From NCBI GenBank assembly GCA_051530055.1, contig CM121342.1, positions 11,594,001 to 11,658,000 of the forward strand: a stretch of 64,000 nt of DNA, written 5' to 3'. The notes under the pieces were generated by a model. It searched no databases, was not told the origin of the DNA, and worked only from the letters and a program-made list of their open reading frames with translations. Shown here piece by piece: positions 37,906-50,843 of the stretch; position 1 is the stretch's first letter, and the number at the start of each line of letters is the position of its first letter. This DNA comes from Neoechinorhynchus agilis (taxonomy: Eukaryota > Acanthocephala). A program made the position numbers and the translations under genes.

Positions 37906-40588
37906 TATCCTCAATACCAACATATTTTTTCACACTCAATCTGCGGATACCGCCAGATAAACGAAATTGAGTTCTTCTTGGATGCATTTTAGATAGACTG
38001 AAGAAGACCCACGCGGAGGCTGAAAATTATCAAATAAATCAACTATTATAATTCGCTATAAAAATGTATTGTGATGAACTCCCACGTGTGTCAGAAAAAG
38101 TTTATCCGGTTTTAATTTTTGTGAGAATACCTTTTGACGACTTGATTTGGCAGCAAGAAAACTAAAGTTCTCGTTAATGCAAATTGATTGGCACCTCTTT
38201 GTGCAGAGAAATTGATCCAAAAATTTGCACAATAACACAAATATTTTAATTCTTTTTAAAGTCTGGCTTGTCGGTTACATTTTCTCTCTCTAAGTGTTGT
38301 AAACATTTCTTTTGATAATTTTTGTTTATGGGCACACAGCCAACCGCTTTGGGTCAGGGAAGTGATTGAATCACTTAGACTTTGGACCATACAGCAATGA
38401 GTTTGTACATCCTCTTGATCTTCGGATACTTCGCGAGAAGGCAGGATTCATCAGTGAGTTTCCTTCTCCCTTCAACACAATTTCGCCCTTTTGTTTATGA
38501 GTAATATGGGATAATGGATAAATAAGGTATTTTAATAAAATGCTTATTCAACAAGACCTCCGAAGGCTTTTAATGCCATGGACAGTCTTTTCTTATCTAA
38601 AGTATTAATGTTTTTCCAAGTGCCTCAAAACCTAATTTATACAATTTAATATCTCGTAGAATCATTAAGTTCTATCTTCTTAAACGCCTTCGATTCCTTG
38701 GATTATCATCCAAAGATATTAAGTACTATTATATGTCCGCCATCCTACAATCTATTCAAATAATTAATACATTTCACAAGAGATGCGCTCTAATCTTCGC
38801 CACCGAACTCCTGCTCCTAGAAAAACACCTCTATCTAATGTTTCAAAAGCACTCAAAGCGCCTTCATTCTCTTCCGCCTCTTCAATTTCTACCGCAAATT
38901 TCTCCTTTTACTCATACTTACAAAACTCGTCGCCCAATCTTCCCAAATGCTCAATCGTCTAAATGCGAATTTATTCAAAGGAAAGAACCGAAAATTACAA
39001 CTTAACCGACCAAAGTCAACTTACCTAAGGTACAAGGTTCGGTGACTTATGCTTATTCTTCTTTTAAATAAAACGATTTTATATATTATTCTTTCAATTA
39101 AATCAAAAACTTTTAAGACGCATTGGGCACTTTATGGACTAAAACATAATCTACAGACCATCTAAATCAATTATTCTAAAGCAATGTGCTCTTTTTGTCA
39201 TGGGCCTTTCGCCTGAGAACCGATTTTTAACAAAAGTAAGCACTCACCATTTGTCAAAAGTGTATTCAGACTGGAAAAAAAGACCCAAAGATTCTAAATA
39301 AATTTAAAACACTTGTTTTTTAAAAATGCCGATATGTGAGGAATGGGAATGTGATTGGAGTTATTGTTCAGGTCTAGGCTCGGTAAATGATTATTAATTT
39401 AAGACGTTCTGCGAACCTCGTCGGGTTCATCATCAGTTTGTTTTATAAATTACGAATAGATTGTGAATAAATTGTTTTTAACTAAATTCTTTTAACAACA
39501 AATGCAACTTTTATTAATTCATTAGGACAGGCAAGAACTTTTCAAGTATCCTGCAGATATCCTAAAGGAAACGAAGGGCGTGGCATCAATTTAAAATGAA
39601 TCGAACAGTATATCGAATATGGAACAATTTTTATCCATTGAAGTTTTACAGTCGATTTTCGATCTTACACGAACTTGAAATTTATCACACGATTACGATA
39701 CACAATAAACGTGATTGCAGCTCTCATTCATTGATGAGGGGATGATCACTCCAACACCGAACTCTAACGACCTTTCCAATGATATTTTACGAATGAATGT
39801 GATGACATGTTTGAGCCTTAAGGATAATAACAAACTGCATATTTTCATTAGCAATAACGGTTATGTATTTCTCATTGTTGGAACTCTCATTCGAATGTTT
39901 TTTTATGTCAAACCAAAATGAATATTTAAATGACTTAAACATAAATACCATACATCCAAATCGTTTATTTTCCACCGAAAAAGCGATAACATTAGAGATT
40001 TAATAAGGACATTAAGTAATATATTAGCTGTGCATGAATATTTCGAAGATCGCAAAAAAAGCAATGTTTAGAATACAAAAATAGTATTCAGTTGCCATTT
40101 ACGAGAGTAAAACCGACTATCGAGAACAAGAGATTTGATCAAAATTGTTTTAATGGCTCTATAGATCACTATGACGACCGAGTTCGCAAATCTACGTGGT
40201 ATTGAAGGAATCGTCAATAGACCCCGAAATGGTTTTGCCATCATAAAATATATTCGATATTCTATTTTAAACATAATCGGACAATGAGCGATACTCATAT
40301 TACATTCATAGATCGAGATTGCTTGACTCATTAAGTCCGATCCAAATTTTACTTTGGTGTTGTTTTATTGATTTCAATGGCGGTTTGTTAAAAATCGATT
40401 GTAGTGTAATTGTCTGATTTGTGAAAAAATATTCGACAACATAAATAGCAGCGTTTTAGAGCAAGGTTTGTGGATTTCTGGGAGAAGGTCGACTAGTCCT
40501 TTGAATTTTGCTTTTACAGTTTGCCACTTGGATACAAGCCGCCCACTCCGTTCACTCACTCACATTTCTCACACACTGAGTCGCTCAC
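37906..40588. other. intergenic, with repeat scraps
   Basis: Holds a family C scrap at about 38330-38385 (CACACAGCCAACCGCTTTGG, then AGTGATTGAATCACTTAGAC) and a family B arm at 39391-39440 (AGACGTTCTGCGAACCTCGT with TCATCATCAGTTTGTT). The open frames at 38733, 39715 and 40068 are not supported. The part next to 40588 is 3' flank of the G-alpha gene. Confidence 0.5.
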
Positions 40589-42160
40589 TTAATACAATCC
40601 ACTTGCTCGTAAGTTATTCGTAATGATCACGTCCGTTACAGCGTCGAATACAAACTGAACGTTTTCGGTATCTGTGGCACATGTCAAATGGCAGTAGATT
40701 TCCTTAGATAAAATATGTGAATAGCTGAAGGATAAAGGAAAAGGTACCTTTTCTTCGCTTTTATTCTGCGCTACAAACTGGGCCTGAATGTATTCAGCCG
40801 CTTCTTTAAATTCATCCTTTCCGTGGTATTCCGGAAAGCATTTTCTTTTTTAGAAAGCATTGTTTAACCATAGGAATTCGGGTTTATAAAATTAACCTTA
40901 ATGACGATTTGCAGATTTTCTCTTGAAATAAATCTCTTTTGTTCAAGAACAAGATTATCGATGTCTTTATGAACCATTTATTATTACAAATGGAATCGAA
41001 CAAACGCAAGGATTCGTGCATCCGATTTGTAGTTTCATCTTCAACAAGTACCTTTTTGCATATTAGATAATGAAGGAAATTATAGGATTGCCGAAAAACT
41101 AACCTGATCGTATTCACTTAATGCGACGATAAATATTATTGCTGTTACATCCTCAAAGCAGTGGATCCACTTCTTTCGCTCAGATCTCTGACCACCAACG
41201 TCAAATACTCGAAAGTTGAGGTCTAAATAAGAATTATTAGTATACCGGAATTATATTTAGAAAATTTGTCTTTTCGTAGGGTAGTTATCAAAGAAGTTCT
41301 TTTTTTAAAGTAGTAAAATGGGAGAAAATCATTGTGCGCAAACTATTGACAGCATTAAAGTTAGCAACACCCATTTTTTATTTTTAAACCACTAAACTTT
41401 ATTTAGCCCATTAAAACGTCGTTGCTCGTCGGGTTTGAAAAAGCTTAATAAATACTGAAGACGTTTACCTCGGAAAGTAAAATTAATTTCGACAATCCCA
41501 GTTGTTTTTACTCTTGTTCTCAAAATGTCCTGTACGTTTGGCAAATATCCACTGGATCCGATTTCATCCAATTTATCCAAGAAGTACTTGGCTGAGTCAT
41601 TTAGCTGATATTCATTGGCTCTATTGAGAACTATTTGTAGTAGTAATTTTTTGACTTTTGGATGCAAACCTTCCGAAGCATTCTTGAACGCCATCATCGG
41701 ACCACAGATTTTTCATGGCTTCAAGCAACTCGGGCTCAAAAGGCTCAGTGTCCGCCATTCTACTAATTTTATCAATTACTAAATTCAACGAATATTTTTT
41801 AATTATTTGAACATTTTTTTATTCGACTAACCCATAGCAGCGTCGCGTTCTCGTGCGGCTGCTTTATAGTTAATCCCGAGACTGCTCATTGCTCTTAGTA
41901 TAGTCGCGAGCGATTGAATTGTGTTTGAAAAAACAACTTCACGATACTGTTCGAAATCATCTTTCGAATATCCATCCATATGAATAATTTTCATTTGTTT
42001 CAAGATTGTACTTTTGCCTGATTCCCCGGCCCCTAATAAAAGTAACTTTACATCCTTTGAAGCCTTTTCCGCATCTTCTTTAAGCTGTTTGTCTAATTGC
42101 TTGCTTCTCTCCATTGCAGTTCGTTCGTCCGAACTGAGCCCGGATGCGCATAGACCCATC
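40589..42160 (-). CDS. heterotrimeric G-protein alpha subunit, Go/i class
   Basis: Six or so exons give a full-length subunit. The start at 42160 follows an in-frame extension and begins [20 protein letters not shown]: Gly2 for myristoylation and Cys4 for palmitoylation, with the usual Cys3 shifted by one. Then come P-loop [53 protein letters not shown], switch [13 protein letters not shown], switch [42 protein letters not shown] with the NKRD guanine-specificity site, and [20 protein letters not shown]. The C-terminus is [15 protein letters not shown]-like and [15 protein letters not shown] favour Go/i. The Cys four residues from the end, the pertussis-toxin target in Go/i, is Ser here. All GTPase residues (Arg of switch I, Gln of DVGGQ) are present. 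Confidence 0.9.
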
Positions 42161-43828
42161 TTTAATTTCAAGCCTGAAATTGAAGAAAATAAGATTTTGC
42201 GTGATTTAAACTCGCACACAAATCGAATGTTTTCCATTTGATTATTATACGTTTTCTATTTTTTCTATCTTTTTAACACTTTAGCCCTACAATTTCAGAA
42301 CTGGACGTTGCATTCGTCCACGAACCACTCAAAAAAATTCGTTATAGTCACGGGTATTGCGAGTAGGAGAGAGTTACAGAGTAACTGAGGGCGTCTATTT
42401 ACTCGCTTCACGACAACCATTTACACTTCATGTGTATTTTTGAAAGACGCAAATCAATTTTCCTACTTTGCATTCAAGTTTAATTTCCCCTTTCTTAAAT
42501 CACACCACGGCAGCTTTTAAAAAGTCCACACAAATAACCTACTTGGCATTTTGGTATGAATTGAACGAAATTATAGCGTTGCTCGGTGCGAGTAACGCAA
42601 AGGAAACTCACTTATTAGAGTAGGAACGCGTGACTTTATCGATTTGCGCCTGTGGAATCTACTTAAAAAAGTGACTATGGCGTGTTTGCGGCGGCTGTAC
42701 CCTCCGCAAACCCCTCCATTCTATTTCCTATTGAACATGATAAGGTTTTTTGTGCCCAAAGATGATGGTCCTATTGCCAAGGTACATTATCTAGGAAGCA
42801 AAACACGATTGCTTCAGTAGTCATTAGGCTTGAAAACAAGTCGCTTCTTTTTTCGGTTGGTTACCCTTTTTCCTTCGTCAAGAGATTGTGTGATAATAAA
42901 ATGTACCTTTTTTCAGTGTGGTTATTACTTTTGGTATACAATATAGTTATTAACAGAAGAAGTAGAAGGACATCAGACGGAGAAACTGGATTTTTTCTCA
43001 CTGATGTTTGCGTTATGCAGGTGTTTCTCTTTTTCTCTAGGAATAGTCGAGGATATTGACTTGTTTCTTGGTAGTGGAGTAGACGCATGGGAATCCACAC
43101 CCTAACAACAAGACACGGAGCATGCACTAGACAATACCAATGGCAAGAAGCATTCGTCGATCTATATCTTCTCACAAGCTCTCTCTCCTTGGAACAAAAA
43201 AATTAATGTGTTTGCATGGTGTGCCAAGACGACTTAGTTTTTTTGAAAGACTTGTTGCACAAACGCTGAGACGTAGGAGAAACGGTTATGCTTCCACATG
43301 CAAACACACACAAAACTAGGAGTTGCCATGCCGGGGGATTTAGTCGATATACGGGAAGTCGGTGCAAACTGTCAATGATTGCAGAAAAGCGGAAACGCTT
43401 TTTCGTTTAGGAAATCAGTCTTGGAAAAAAAGACGCCTTGCTGAATTTATGCCACGTCGGCTTAGTGTGATTAAGATATGATTTATAACCTAGCTCCAGA
43501 GAGAACATGGAGACCTTTGTGCTTTTATTTAGGCACAATGCCATTAACTCATCTGTTTCTCTTCTTCACACACAACGAAACGGTCGTGTGCCATTTGCCT
43601 GCCAAAGTGCTACAAATATCACTTTATATACCATAATGATTGTCATTTGATTTCTTTGAAAAACGTAAAGAAAACGAAGCAACAATAATTGTTTAATTGA
43701 ATCGAAACTAGACTTTGACTTTCATAATTTTTCCCATGAATAAATGTTAGTGATTAACTTCTAGCAACTCTGGTAGTTTTTCAAGTAAAAGATTTATTAT
43801 TTGAAGGTTGAACCATTCATGTTTATTT

Positions 43829-43989
43829 ATGGCGTAAAAATTAAAACAGTTTTATTGAATCCGATTGTTCTCGGGGGCACAATGCGTTTATCAAGATTGT
43901 TTTGCAAGTGTTTTATTCGCACTTGAATCAAAAGCACAAGATTGTGTCGAAATTTCGGAATCAATAAATTCTTTTAATTTTTACGCCAT
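43829..43989. repeat. foldback element, family A
   Basis: Both ends read ATGGCGTAAAAATTAAAAnA inward, identical for the first 18 bases. The arms continue through a TTGAATCCGA/TTGATTCCGA word and a CACAATcTTGTG hairpin and meet at ACTTGAATCAAAAG. Confidence 0.85.
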
Positions 43990-44040
43990 AAACAACTTTT
44001 TATTACATTCAGGTATGTTGAAAAGATAATTCATTGTTAT

Positions 44041-44250
44041 TTGTTGATAGGAGAGATAAATGAAATTAAGATTTTATTGGATATTTCGATCCACTATCTC
44101 GGATCTTCTTCAGCGATTGCTTGTAAGTTTTTAAATATGTGCTAGCTAACACATATTTAAAAGCTTACAAGCAATCGATGAAGAAGGTCTGAGATAGTGG
44201 ATCGAAATATCCAATAAAATCTTAATTTCATTTATCTCTCCTATCAACAA
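44041..44250. repeat. near-perfect 210-bp palindrome
   Basis: The ends TTGTTGATAGGAGAGATAAA and its exact complement enclose arms of about 95 bp that differ at only a few positions, meeting at GTGCTAGCTAACAC. Such symmetry implies a recent origin or ongoing correction. Each arm has TCGATCCACTATCTCGGATC and TTCTTCAGCGATTGC, so the reverse read gives CTGAAGA, a GATCC/GGATC hairpin, then GAAA. Confidence 0.95.
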
Positions 44251-44560
44251 ACATTCAGGTATATCGCCAGTACTACTCTCGAATGTAGCCAATTCACTGT
44301 AATCTTTAGGACCTAACACCGATGCGTTTTTAATGCACCATAATATACAATTATCCTGTTATAAAGTTATTATCGATAAATTGTTTTTAATCAACGCGAA
44401 ATAAAGAAAAATGATTTCTCATTTTAATTTAATATATAGCCATCTATGCGTGGGACTTCTTCAGAATTGCAAAGGTGTTTTTTTGAATAAAACAATTAAA
44501 TGATTCATAACAAGCCTACGTACAGGGCGAAATATTAAATTAAATCATTTTTGTTTGTTT

Positions 44561-44664
44561 ATGACGGAAAAGTTAAAGGAGTTTTTCTAAATCCGATATT
44601 TCGGCACAATCTTGTGACTTTATCAAGATTGTTTGCTGAAGAAAATTCAAGAAAGCTTTGTCAT
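44561..44664. repeat. foldback element, family A, shortened
   Basis: ATGACGGAAAAGTTAAAGGA, then AAATCCGATATTTCGGCACA and a CACAATCTTGTG hairpin; it ends near TTTGTCAT, a weak mirror of the start. Confidence 0.65.
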
Positions 44665-45010
44665 AAAAAACACGAATAATTCAATCTTTGAAACATAAAT
44701 AATTTTTCTTTATTTCGCCTGACCAAAACTATTTACCATTCAATTCGATAAATGCCATTGCTCGCTTTGATAATCAGTGATGCTGCAGCTTTATTAGTTC
44801 AACAAAACTATTGATAAACATAGGTGTTTTGGCCCATTTAGCACAGAGATTCAGTCGATATCAAATATAGGTTACCGGCATGTGATGAAAGTATTTTTTC
44901 TGTTCACAAAGCCTTGGACAAATATGAAAAGATAGACTCATCAATGTTCGAATAAATGCGATCTTGTCGAACTACATTGGTCTCACTCGATCTCTCACTC
45001 AATGAAAAAC

Positions 45011-46803
45011 CTATCGTCTTGGAGGAACTTCGACTTTCAACATTCCATCTCCATCCAAATGAGCTTTCAATTCGTCCACGTTGACCCAATCGGGCAATTT
45101 ATATTTTCTGACATACTCCGCACTGGCCAGATCTCGAGATTGATGAGAAGTTTCATTCATTGTTTGCGGATGTTGATAAGATGAGCTAGTTCTCATAGTG
45201 GACTCTGCGTTCTTTTTTGCCTTAACTTCGAGCATATTGTCATTGACTCTAACGCTCACTTCAGTGGGTAAGTATCCTTTAAGGTCGTATGACAATTTCA
45301 GTGGTTCTCGTGGTCCACTTTTGTATCGCTCTTGAAGTACCACAGGGGGCGAAGATGTTGGTATGGTATGAAGAGTACTCCTTCCTACTGCTACTCCCTG
45401 TGCTCCATCAGGCAAATCAATAGACAAAATACCGTCGGAACTAAAGCAACTTCTTATTGCGGCAGTGTCGATGCCACAGGGCAGCTCGATTTCTCGTCTA
45501 AATTCGCGATACGTTTTACCGGAACTATCCTGATCAGATCGAAGTGCATGAATGGTCATTAGATTGTTATCGTCCACCTTTATTGAAATATTTTCTGGCT
45601 TGTACTCCCTTAGGTCAAACTCGTATTTCTTTTGCGAAGCTGGAAATGTCTGAGTAGGTGGCTGCGGAGTAAACGAACTTGTTTGAGGACTGTAGCCAGG
45701 TTGAATCGCGGTATGAGAAGAAGATCCATGAAAGTCTCCGATTGCACGGGTTCTATCCGAAGACCATTTAGCTTTGTGATCGATTTTCATAAGCTCAAAG
45801 AAGAAAAATACGACAAAGTAAATCAAACTCTTAAAATTGCGATTCACAAATAGTAATTTTTCAAATTAGACGCTCGCAATACTACAACCAATAAAAAGAC
45901 AACTGACAATGAATCTAGTTTTGTTAGGAAACAAATGTGACGCCCATTCATTATATTTACTCCCTGAGTTTGACAGCATTGCATTTCGTGATATTTTCAA
46001 TTGTCTATTCATTATCGGCGATAGCTGTAAATGTAGAATAAGTTTAGAAGAAAGCCGCACCCGTAAGCCAAATGCGTGTATCGATCTCAAATTTAACCCG
46101 CTCATCATACGGACTACTAGTGGTGACATAACCAGCGGAGGATCCATGTCCGATTGATCTGAATTTTTCTAATATTACTGGCGCCTCAACAACCAGCGAC
46201 CCATCTGATTGCTGATAAGACGTAACATATCGGTTATCAACAAAATCAGGTAGTGTTAGTTCACGATTGAACTGCTTTGTTTCGGTCGCTGAACCTTGTA
46301 CTATTCTCTTTTCACCTTTAACCACGAGAATTCGTCCATCGGTTCTTACAGAAAGTTCGTTCGGTTTAAAGTCATTAATGTCAAACTGAATTTTGTAGCG
46401 CCTAGAACCGTCCATGTTTTCTTCAACGAATGTCTTATAGTTTGAACCTGCTCGATGTCCAGAAGTGGGAAACCTCGACGAAGATGGGAAATCAAGAGAA
46501 TGAAAATCTGAGCTAGGGAACTCCGGGAAATCAAGACTCATTCTAGGTCGATCCCCAATACTCGTATTTCTGCCAACTCGCGATTCACGGAAAAACCGTT
46601 CACGCCATTGTCGACACTCTTCTTCAAAGTCGCGCATTCTTTGACTAATTTTATCTTCGAATCCACCAGCGAAATCAGTTCTGCTAACAATAAGTAAGGT
46701 TCTTTGCACAGTATAGCTTCGAAACAAACCTTCGAGTGTCGATGCCGCCTGCTTGGTTAGTTGAAGGGTTCACTGAGACGGGAATTGGTACTCGAGTGTC
46801 CAT
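45011..46803 (-). CDS. small heat-shock protein with three alpha-crystallin domains
   Basis: Small HSPs are ATP-independent holdase chaperones and usually carry one alpha-crystallin domain (ACD). Exon 1 (46803-~46726) gives MDTRVPIPVSVNPSTNQAGG; exon 2 (~46690-~46100) has EEECRQWRERFF and ACD1 (YKIQFDINDFKPNELSVRTD, REL.LPDFVD, SDGSLVVEAP). An intron joins in phase at TSSPYDER|LMKIDHKAKW to exon 3 (~45795-45011), which holds ACD2 (YEFDLREYKPENISIKVDDN, IELPCGIDTAAIRS, SDGILSIDLP) and ACD3 (LKLSYDLKGYLPTEVSVRVN, YKLPDWVNVDELKAH, GDGMLKVEVPPRR, the end). Spacers are Ser/Pro/Thr-rich. Total is near 500 residues. Should the exon 2-3 join be wrong, there would be a one-ACD and a two-ACD gene in tandem. 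Confidence 0.82.
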
Positions 46804-49800
46804 TGACGCTATGGCGAGTGTCTGAAATGTCTACGTTGGTTTATATTTGAGAGCATAAGTCAGACAAGGGTTAATAGCAGGGAATTCTGTTATTCATGTG
46901 AGTAGTTCTCCCGATCGTATTTGTGGCGTGTTCCGGCGTTCACGTGTTGGCAAAATGAGACGGTTGGGAAATGCTTGACGACAAGCGCCGCCATAAGTGT
47001 TCGAAGAATGATAGTGCTGCTGCTGGTGGTAGAGCGATGTAGAGTGCAGAAAAAAGAGGGCAGGCGACGGTGGCAGTGCAGTAGGCAAGATACAAGAAAT
47101 AGCAAACGGAGGAGAAAAGCGAAAGGAATATCAACCTTTTGACATTATCACTTGAGAAACTCGTTTGGCGATGATTGTCCGGTTGGATAGGGAAAGTGAA
47201 TGTCAAAACATAAACGGCATTCACAAAAAAGAAGAAGATTGCGCTCATGAGTGAACGGGATACACGAGAATGAAAGTCGTGTGCGTTTCTCTTAAAGAAA
47301 ACCCGAATCCGTTGTATGCGTGTGAAAAGTGCTCATCCACACGTTTAGACGAGAATATGCGACAAACGTACAGCATAACAACCCCGTCGAACACACCTAA
47401 AACTCTCTTATTTACCCACTCACGTTGCTTTTATGGCCACTAGGCTTAAACGTAAACATTTCGAGACGAAGAATGGGTTTCTTTGCTTAGAGAAAACCAA
47501 TGATACATTGAGCAATTTTACACGCACCGAAACACGCACTGAAAATAGAGAAGATTCGTAGGTTGCTAGTGCCGCCGCCGCCGGCAGCACATGAGTTCCG
47601 CTGACGAATCAGATGAGGAAATGTGGTGCCGAAAACGACGAAACTCATTGTTTTTTTTCGCATATCAGACTCCACATTATGCGCAAGAAATTCAAATGAG
47701 TCAAAGCTCAAAACGTGGATTTTCTTTTTATTCAGTTCCAAATAAAGTGATTACTCAACTTTGGCTTATGGGTGCGCATTGTGATCAATGGTGTAGAAAT
47801 ATTCCTGCTTTGAAATCTTAAAAAAATACTTAAATATTATTTGAGCAGTTCGTGTTTTTTTCGTGCAAATGCTTAAAATTAGTTGGCGATTAAAAGTGAA
47901 CTACGAGGGTTGGGGTGCCATTTGGGGGTCAGGGGATTCCGCTCTTTGGACCGCCGAATAGGGAATGCGAGCACAGGAGTAAGATTTTCCTCAGAGGACA
48001 AACGTTACTTTTTAGCCAGCTAACGCCGCCAGCAGTATTATGGACATGACTATCAGCGAGCTAAATTATGATCGATGCTATGACGAGTATAGTTAATTTT
48101 ATGAGAATAAACTTTAATCCTAGCAAAAAGCATGAGACAACAAATTTGTGGCTTGCGTAATAAACGAGTTGGCATCTTTGCAGTATTAGTAGATCCTTTC
48201 AATATGTGGTTTTTGTTCTAAGGCCCTAAAAAGTAGCTAAGAACAAAATGGCATTCGTATATGCCTACTAGGTGATGGAATGCATTAGCAAAAAATATGG
48301 AGAACTGATGTGTGCTTATTGAGATTCCCGCAAATTCACTACCGTAATGCAAAAAGATTGTCGGTTTCAAACAATTTAACTCGTTTATGGTCCACCGGCC
48401 GTAACTTTTTCATAGTTCGTTCGGATTTCATTCGAAAACTGGGATGTACAGAGCTTCTAATTGCGTTCCTAACATACTCTTTATCGGTTAATATAACGAG
48501 ATTGTACTGACTTTCAGCTATTGAGTCTAAATGGCCAACTCAAACTTTAGCTCTATGGGGAATTATAAATTAGAGCTTCCCAGTTGTATTTTACACCTCG
48601 CTGCAAATGAATTGACAAGAGAATAATGTGAAACTTAATTTTATAGTTGATAGACGAGTGATAAAATATCAATAGAAAAATGTATTCGAATGAGTTTAGA
48701 TTGACAAAATTATCTATAAGGCTAAATTAGAGCAAAAAACTCTTATACATTACCAATCACTAGATGATATACAAAGATTCTGGTAGATGAATGTGGTTGC
48801 TAAAAACCTGAAAAATTCAATATTAGAGAAATCAATGATCGTTGTATTAAGATTTTTGCGCTCTCTTATGGGATCTCGAAACTTCCGTCCAGATCTTAAA
48901 ACAACCACTGTTTTTTAATTGAGAACAATATTGACTTAGTGTATTAAACAACTACCAATCACCTTCGGTTAATCTCAATCGAAAGATATACTTATCGCGT
49001 CCCCATTTCTTGATTGTATCGAAGAATATTGTCTATGGTTGCAAGCAATATTCAGATCGGTATTGCCGGTATGCAGACTTTTTCCAGTGTTCCATCCAAG
49101 CGTTCGTTGCCCGCATTAATGAAAGTATGTGATAGCAAATCACATCTCTGTCAGTTATGGGTGAATTACAATGATCAAACCCAGTCTCCTTATAGATTCC
49201 ATAAAAACCAGGTATTCGTAATGTCAAGAACCGTTTAGGCATCAAATGTTCTTAGGAACTCTGCTTCGGTTATTAATCTTAATACTGATTTTAATTGTAC
49301 GTTGGCGAATCCTGTCCCCGGTGTTGCCGTTATTCATTTATTTGTGAAATATTTCGCAAGGTTTTCCTTGCCTCTTCAGTCGCTATTGTTTGTAAGTGCA
49401 TGATATTTTGATCTTGGACTCGGCATAAGGAAAGAAGACTGGACAATTCGAAATTTTAATGTTTTGAATGCCCACTCAATTCTTTAGACATCGTCAATCC
49501 TTTTAACATACAGTGGAACGTCGATTATCCGGCTCACAATGATGTCTTACTCAACTTCTGTTGCTATAAGGGAATCAGAAGTCTTGTAGAGAAAAAGCGA
49601 ACCTATGCAATTGTATAGAGGTCAAATTAAGTGTTTTATTTTCAACTGATACATTTTAAAGGAGAGAAGCTTCAATTTTGCGGGCGGTGGTGATTGCACG
49701 TTTTGTACTTTATTATTGTAAAACCTAGAAAAAATGTTTTTGTTAAAAAAAACAAAAAAAATAATTTATTTTCATCAATAAAGCTACAATTATGTAATTT

Positions 49801-50843
49801 TCTTCCCTTGTTATGCTTTTTTAAACAACTTCCATCGACATGTTAAGAACTTTGATATCTGCAGTCCAGCTTTAAAAACTGGATGCATCACATTGGTTTT
49901 GGGTATTTCCGAAAAAAATCTCGTATCTGAATAATGTTCGGTCCTAATTAATTCGCGGATAAACGACGTTCTACTGCATTTGTTTCCAATTAACCAGCGG
50001 ATCTTTCAATTTCTGTCCAATGTGTGCATTACCGAAGATGTCTTTTGTCAGCCCTCTATTCGAGCTTACAATTGCTAAAAAAAATTAGATACACATAAGT
50101 AAGCATTATTTCATTGTAACGAGATTTAGATTATAAAAGAAGACATGCTTTGTGGCTACGCTTTAGTTTTCAAGGCCACTAATGTGTTGTTTTTTCAGTA
50201 TTAATCGACAATTGATTTGGAAAGCTATCCAAGAGTCATTTGAGTATATTAAATGCGTTTGTGAAAGCCCGCTGGATTGTGTTTTTTGTTCTTTATGTGC
50301 TTTGCTAAGATTCATATTGGTTATTGAGCACAATAAATAAAAAGAAGGTCATTCAAGCAAGTTCTCGATTTCAGCCATGCAAATATCAGATTGCTTCTTT
50401 TTTCCCAAAGTGTGCTTTTGACATATAATCTTCTAGATGAAGTAATAACACTCCTTGCAAGATGCTTTTAGTTAAGTAGTGCCGTTTTAGATCAAGTTCC
50501 CCCCGAGTGGGCGGTAAATTTTGCGAGCATCGTTCGAGTGCCTGTTTCAACTAATTTTTTGATGAACATGTTCCCACGCTAACCGTCAACAGTGTCGATT
50601 GACTCATCAGAAAACCGTGAAGCAAGGCGGCACGAGTAGAAATGAATCATAAATGCGTGCGTTCGAGTTGTGTGTGGAGCAAGTCACCTCCATTTTTACC
50701 GTTTCGAAACAGTTTTGAACGTGTCTGGTGTGAGAAGTTGTTGTCGGTGACAATTGAGCATTCGTGTGCAGTCTACAGAATCTTAGAAGAGTAAAGATAA
50801 GCAACCATATAGACCTAAAGTGAGTTTTATTTCTCCACAAATA
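46804..50843. other. long intergenic region with one MITE
   Basis: Between divergent sHSP and PAK genes. Scattered frames (for example 47591 and 49014, plus strand) lack any family match. The only structured feature is the inverted-repeat element at 49511-49976. Confidence 0.45.
49511..49976. mobile_element. MITE with pogo/mariner-like ends
   Basis: Left end CAGTGGAACGTCGATTATCC; right end is the complement of CAGTAGAACGTCGTTTATCC. TA precedes the left end. Ends of the form CAGTGGAACxTCGATTATCCG are typical of pogo/Tigger-group elements. The 466-bp interior is AT-rich and non-coding, so this is a non-autonomous deletion derivative. The ends differ from those of the 2.4-kb Tigger copy, so it belongs to another family. 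Confidence 0.8.

Larger units (their letters stand above)
42161..45010. other. intergenic, rich in foldback elements
   Basis: No gene recognised. Three inverted-repeat elements (listed separately) sit between 43.8 and 44.7 kb. Confidence 0.45.

Noticed and set aside
33739-37992. Open frames of 60-100 codons in the satellite (for example IAFHTIFRPPGR... repeats)
   Set aside because: The 162-bp period is a multiple of 3, so a frame free of stops in one unit stays open in the next. The peptides simply repeat the satellite; no start context, splice signal or family supports coding.
38733-39005. Plus-strand 90-codon frame
   Set aside because: Composition (Ser/His/Pro/Phe in AT-rich DNA) fits chance; no homology recognised and repeat scraps lie on both sides.
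47591-47821. Plus-strand frame MSSADESDEEMWCRKRR...
   Set aside because: No family match, no clear splice partner, and it lies in a long region without other coding signs.
49014-49245. Overlapping frames on both strands near 49.1 kb
   Set aside because: Neither strand gives a recognisable motif and neither has convincing splice sites; left as intergenic.
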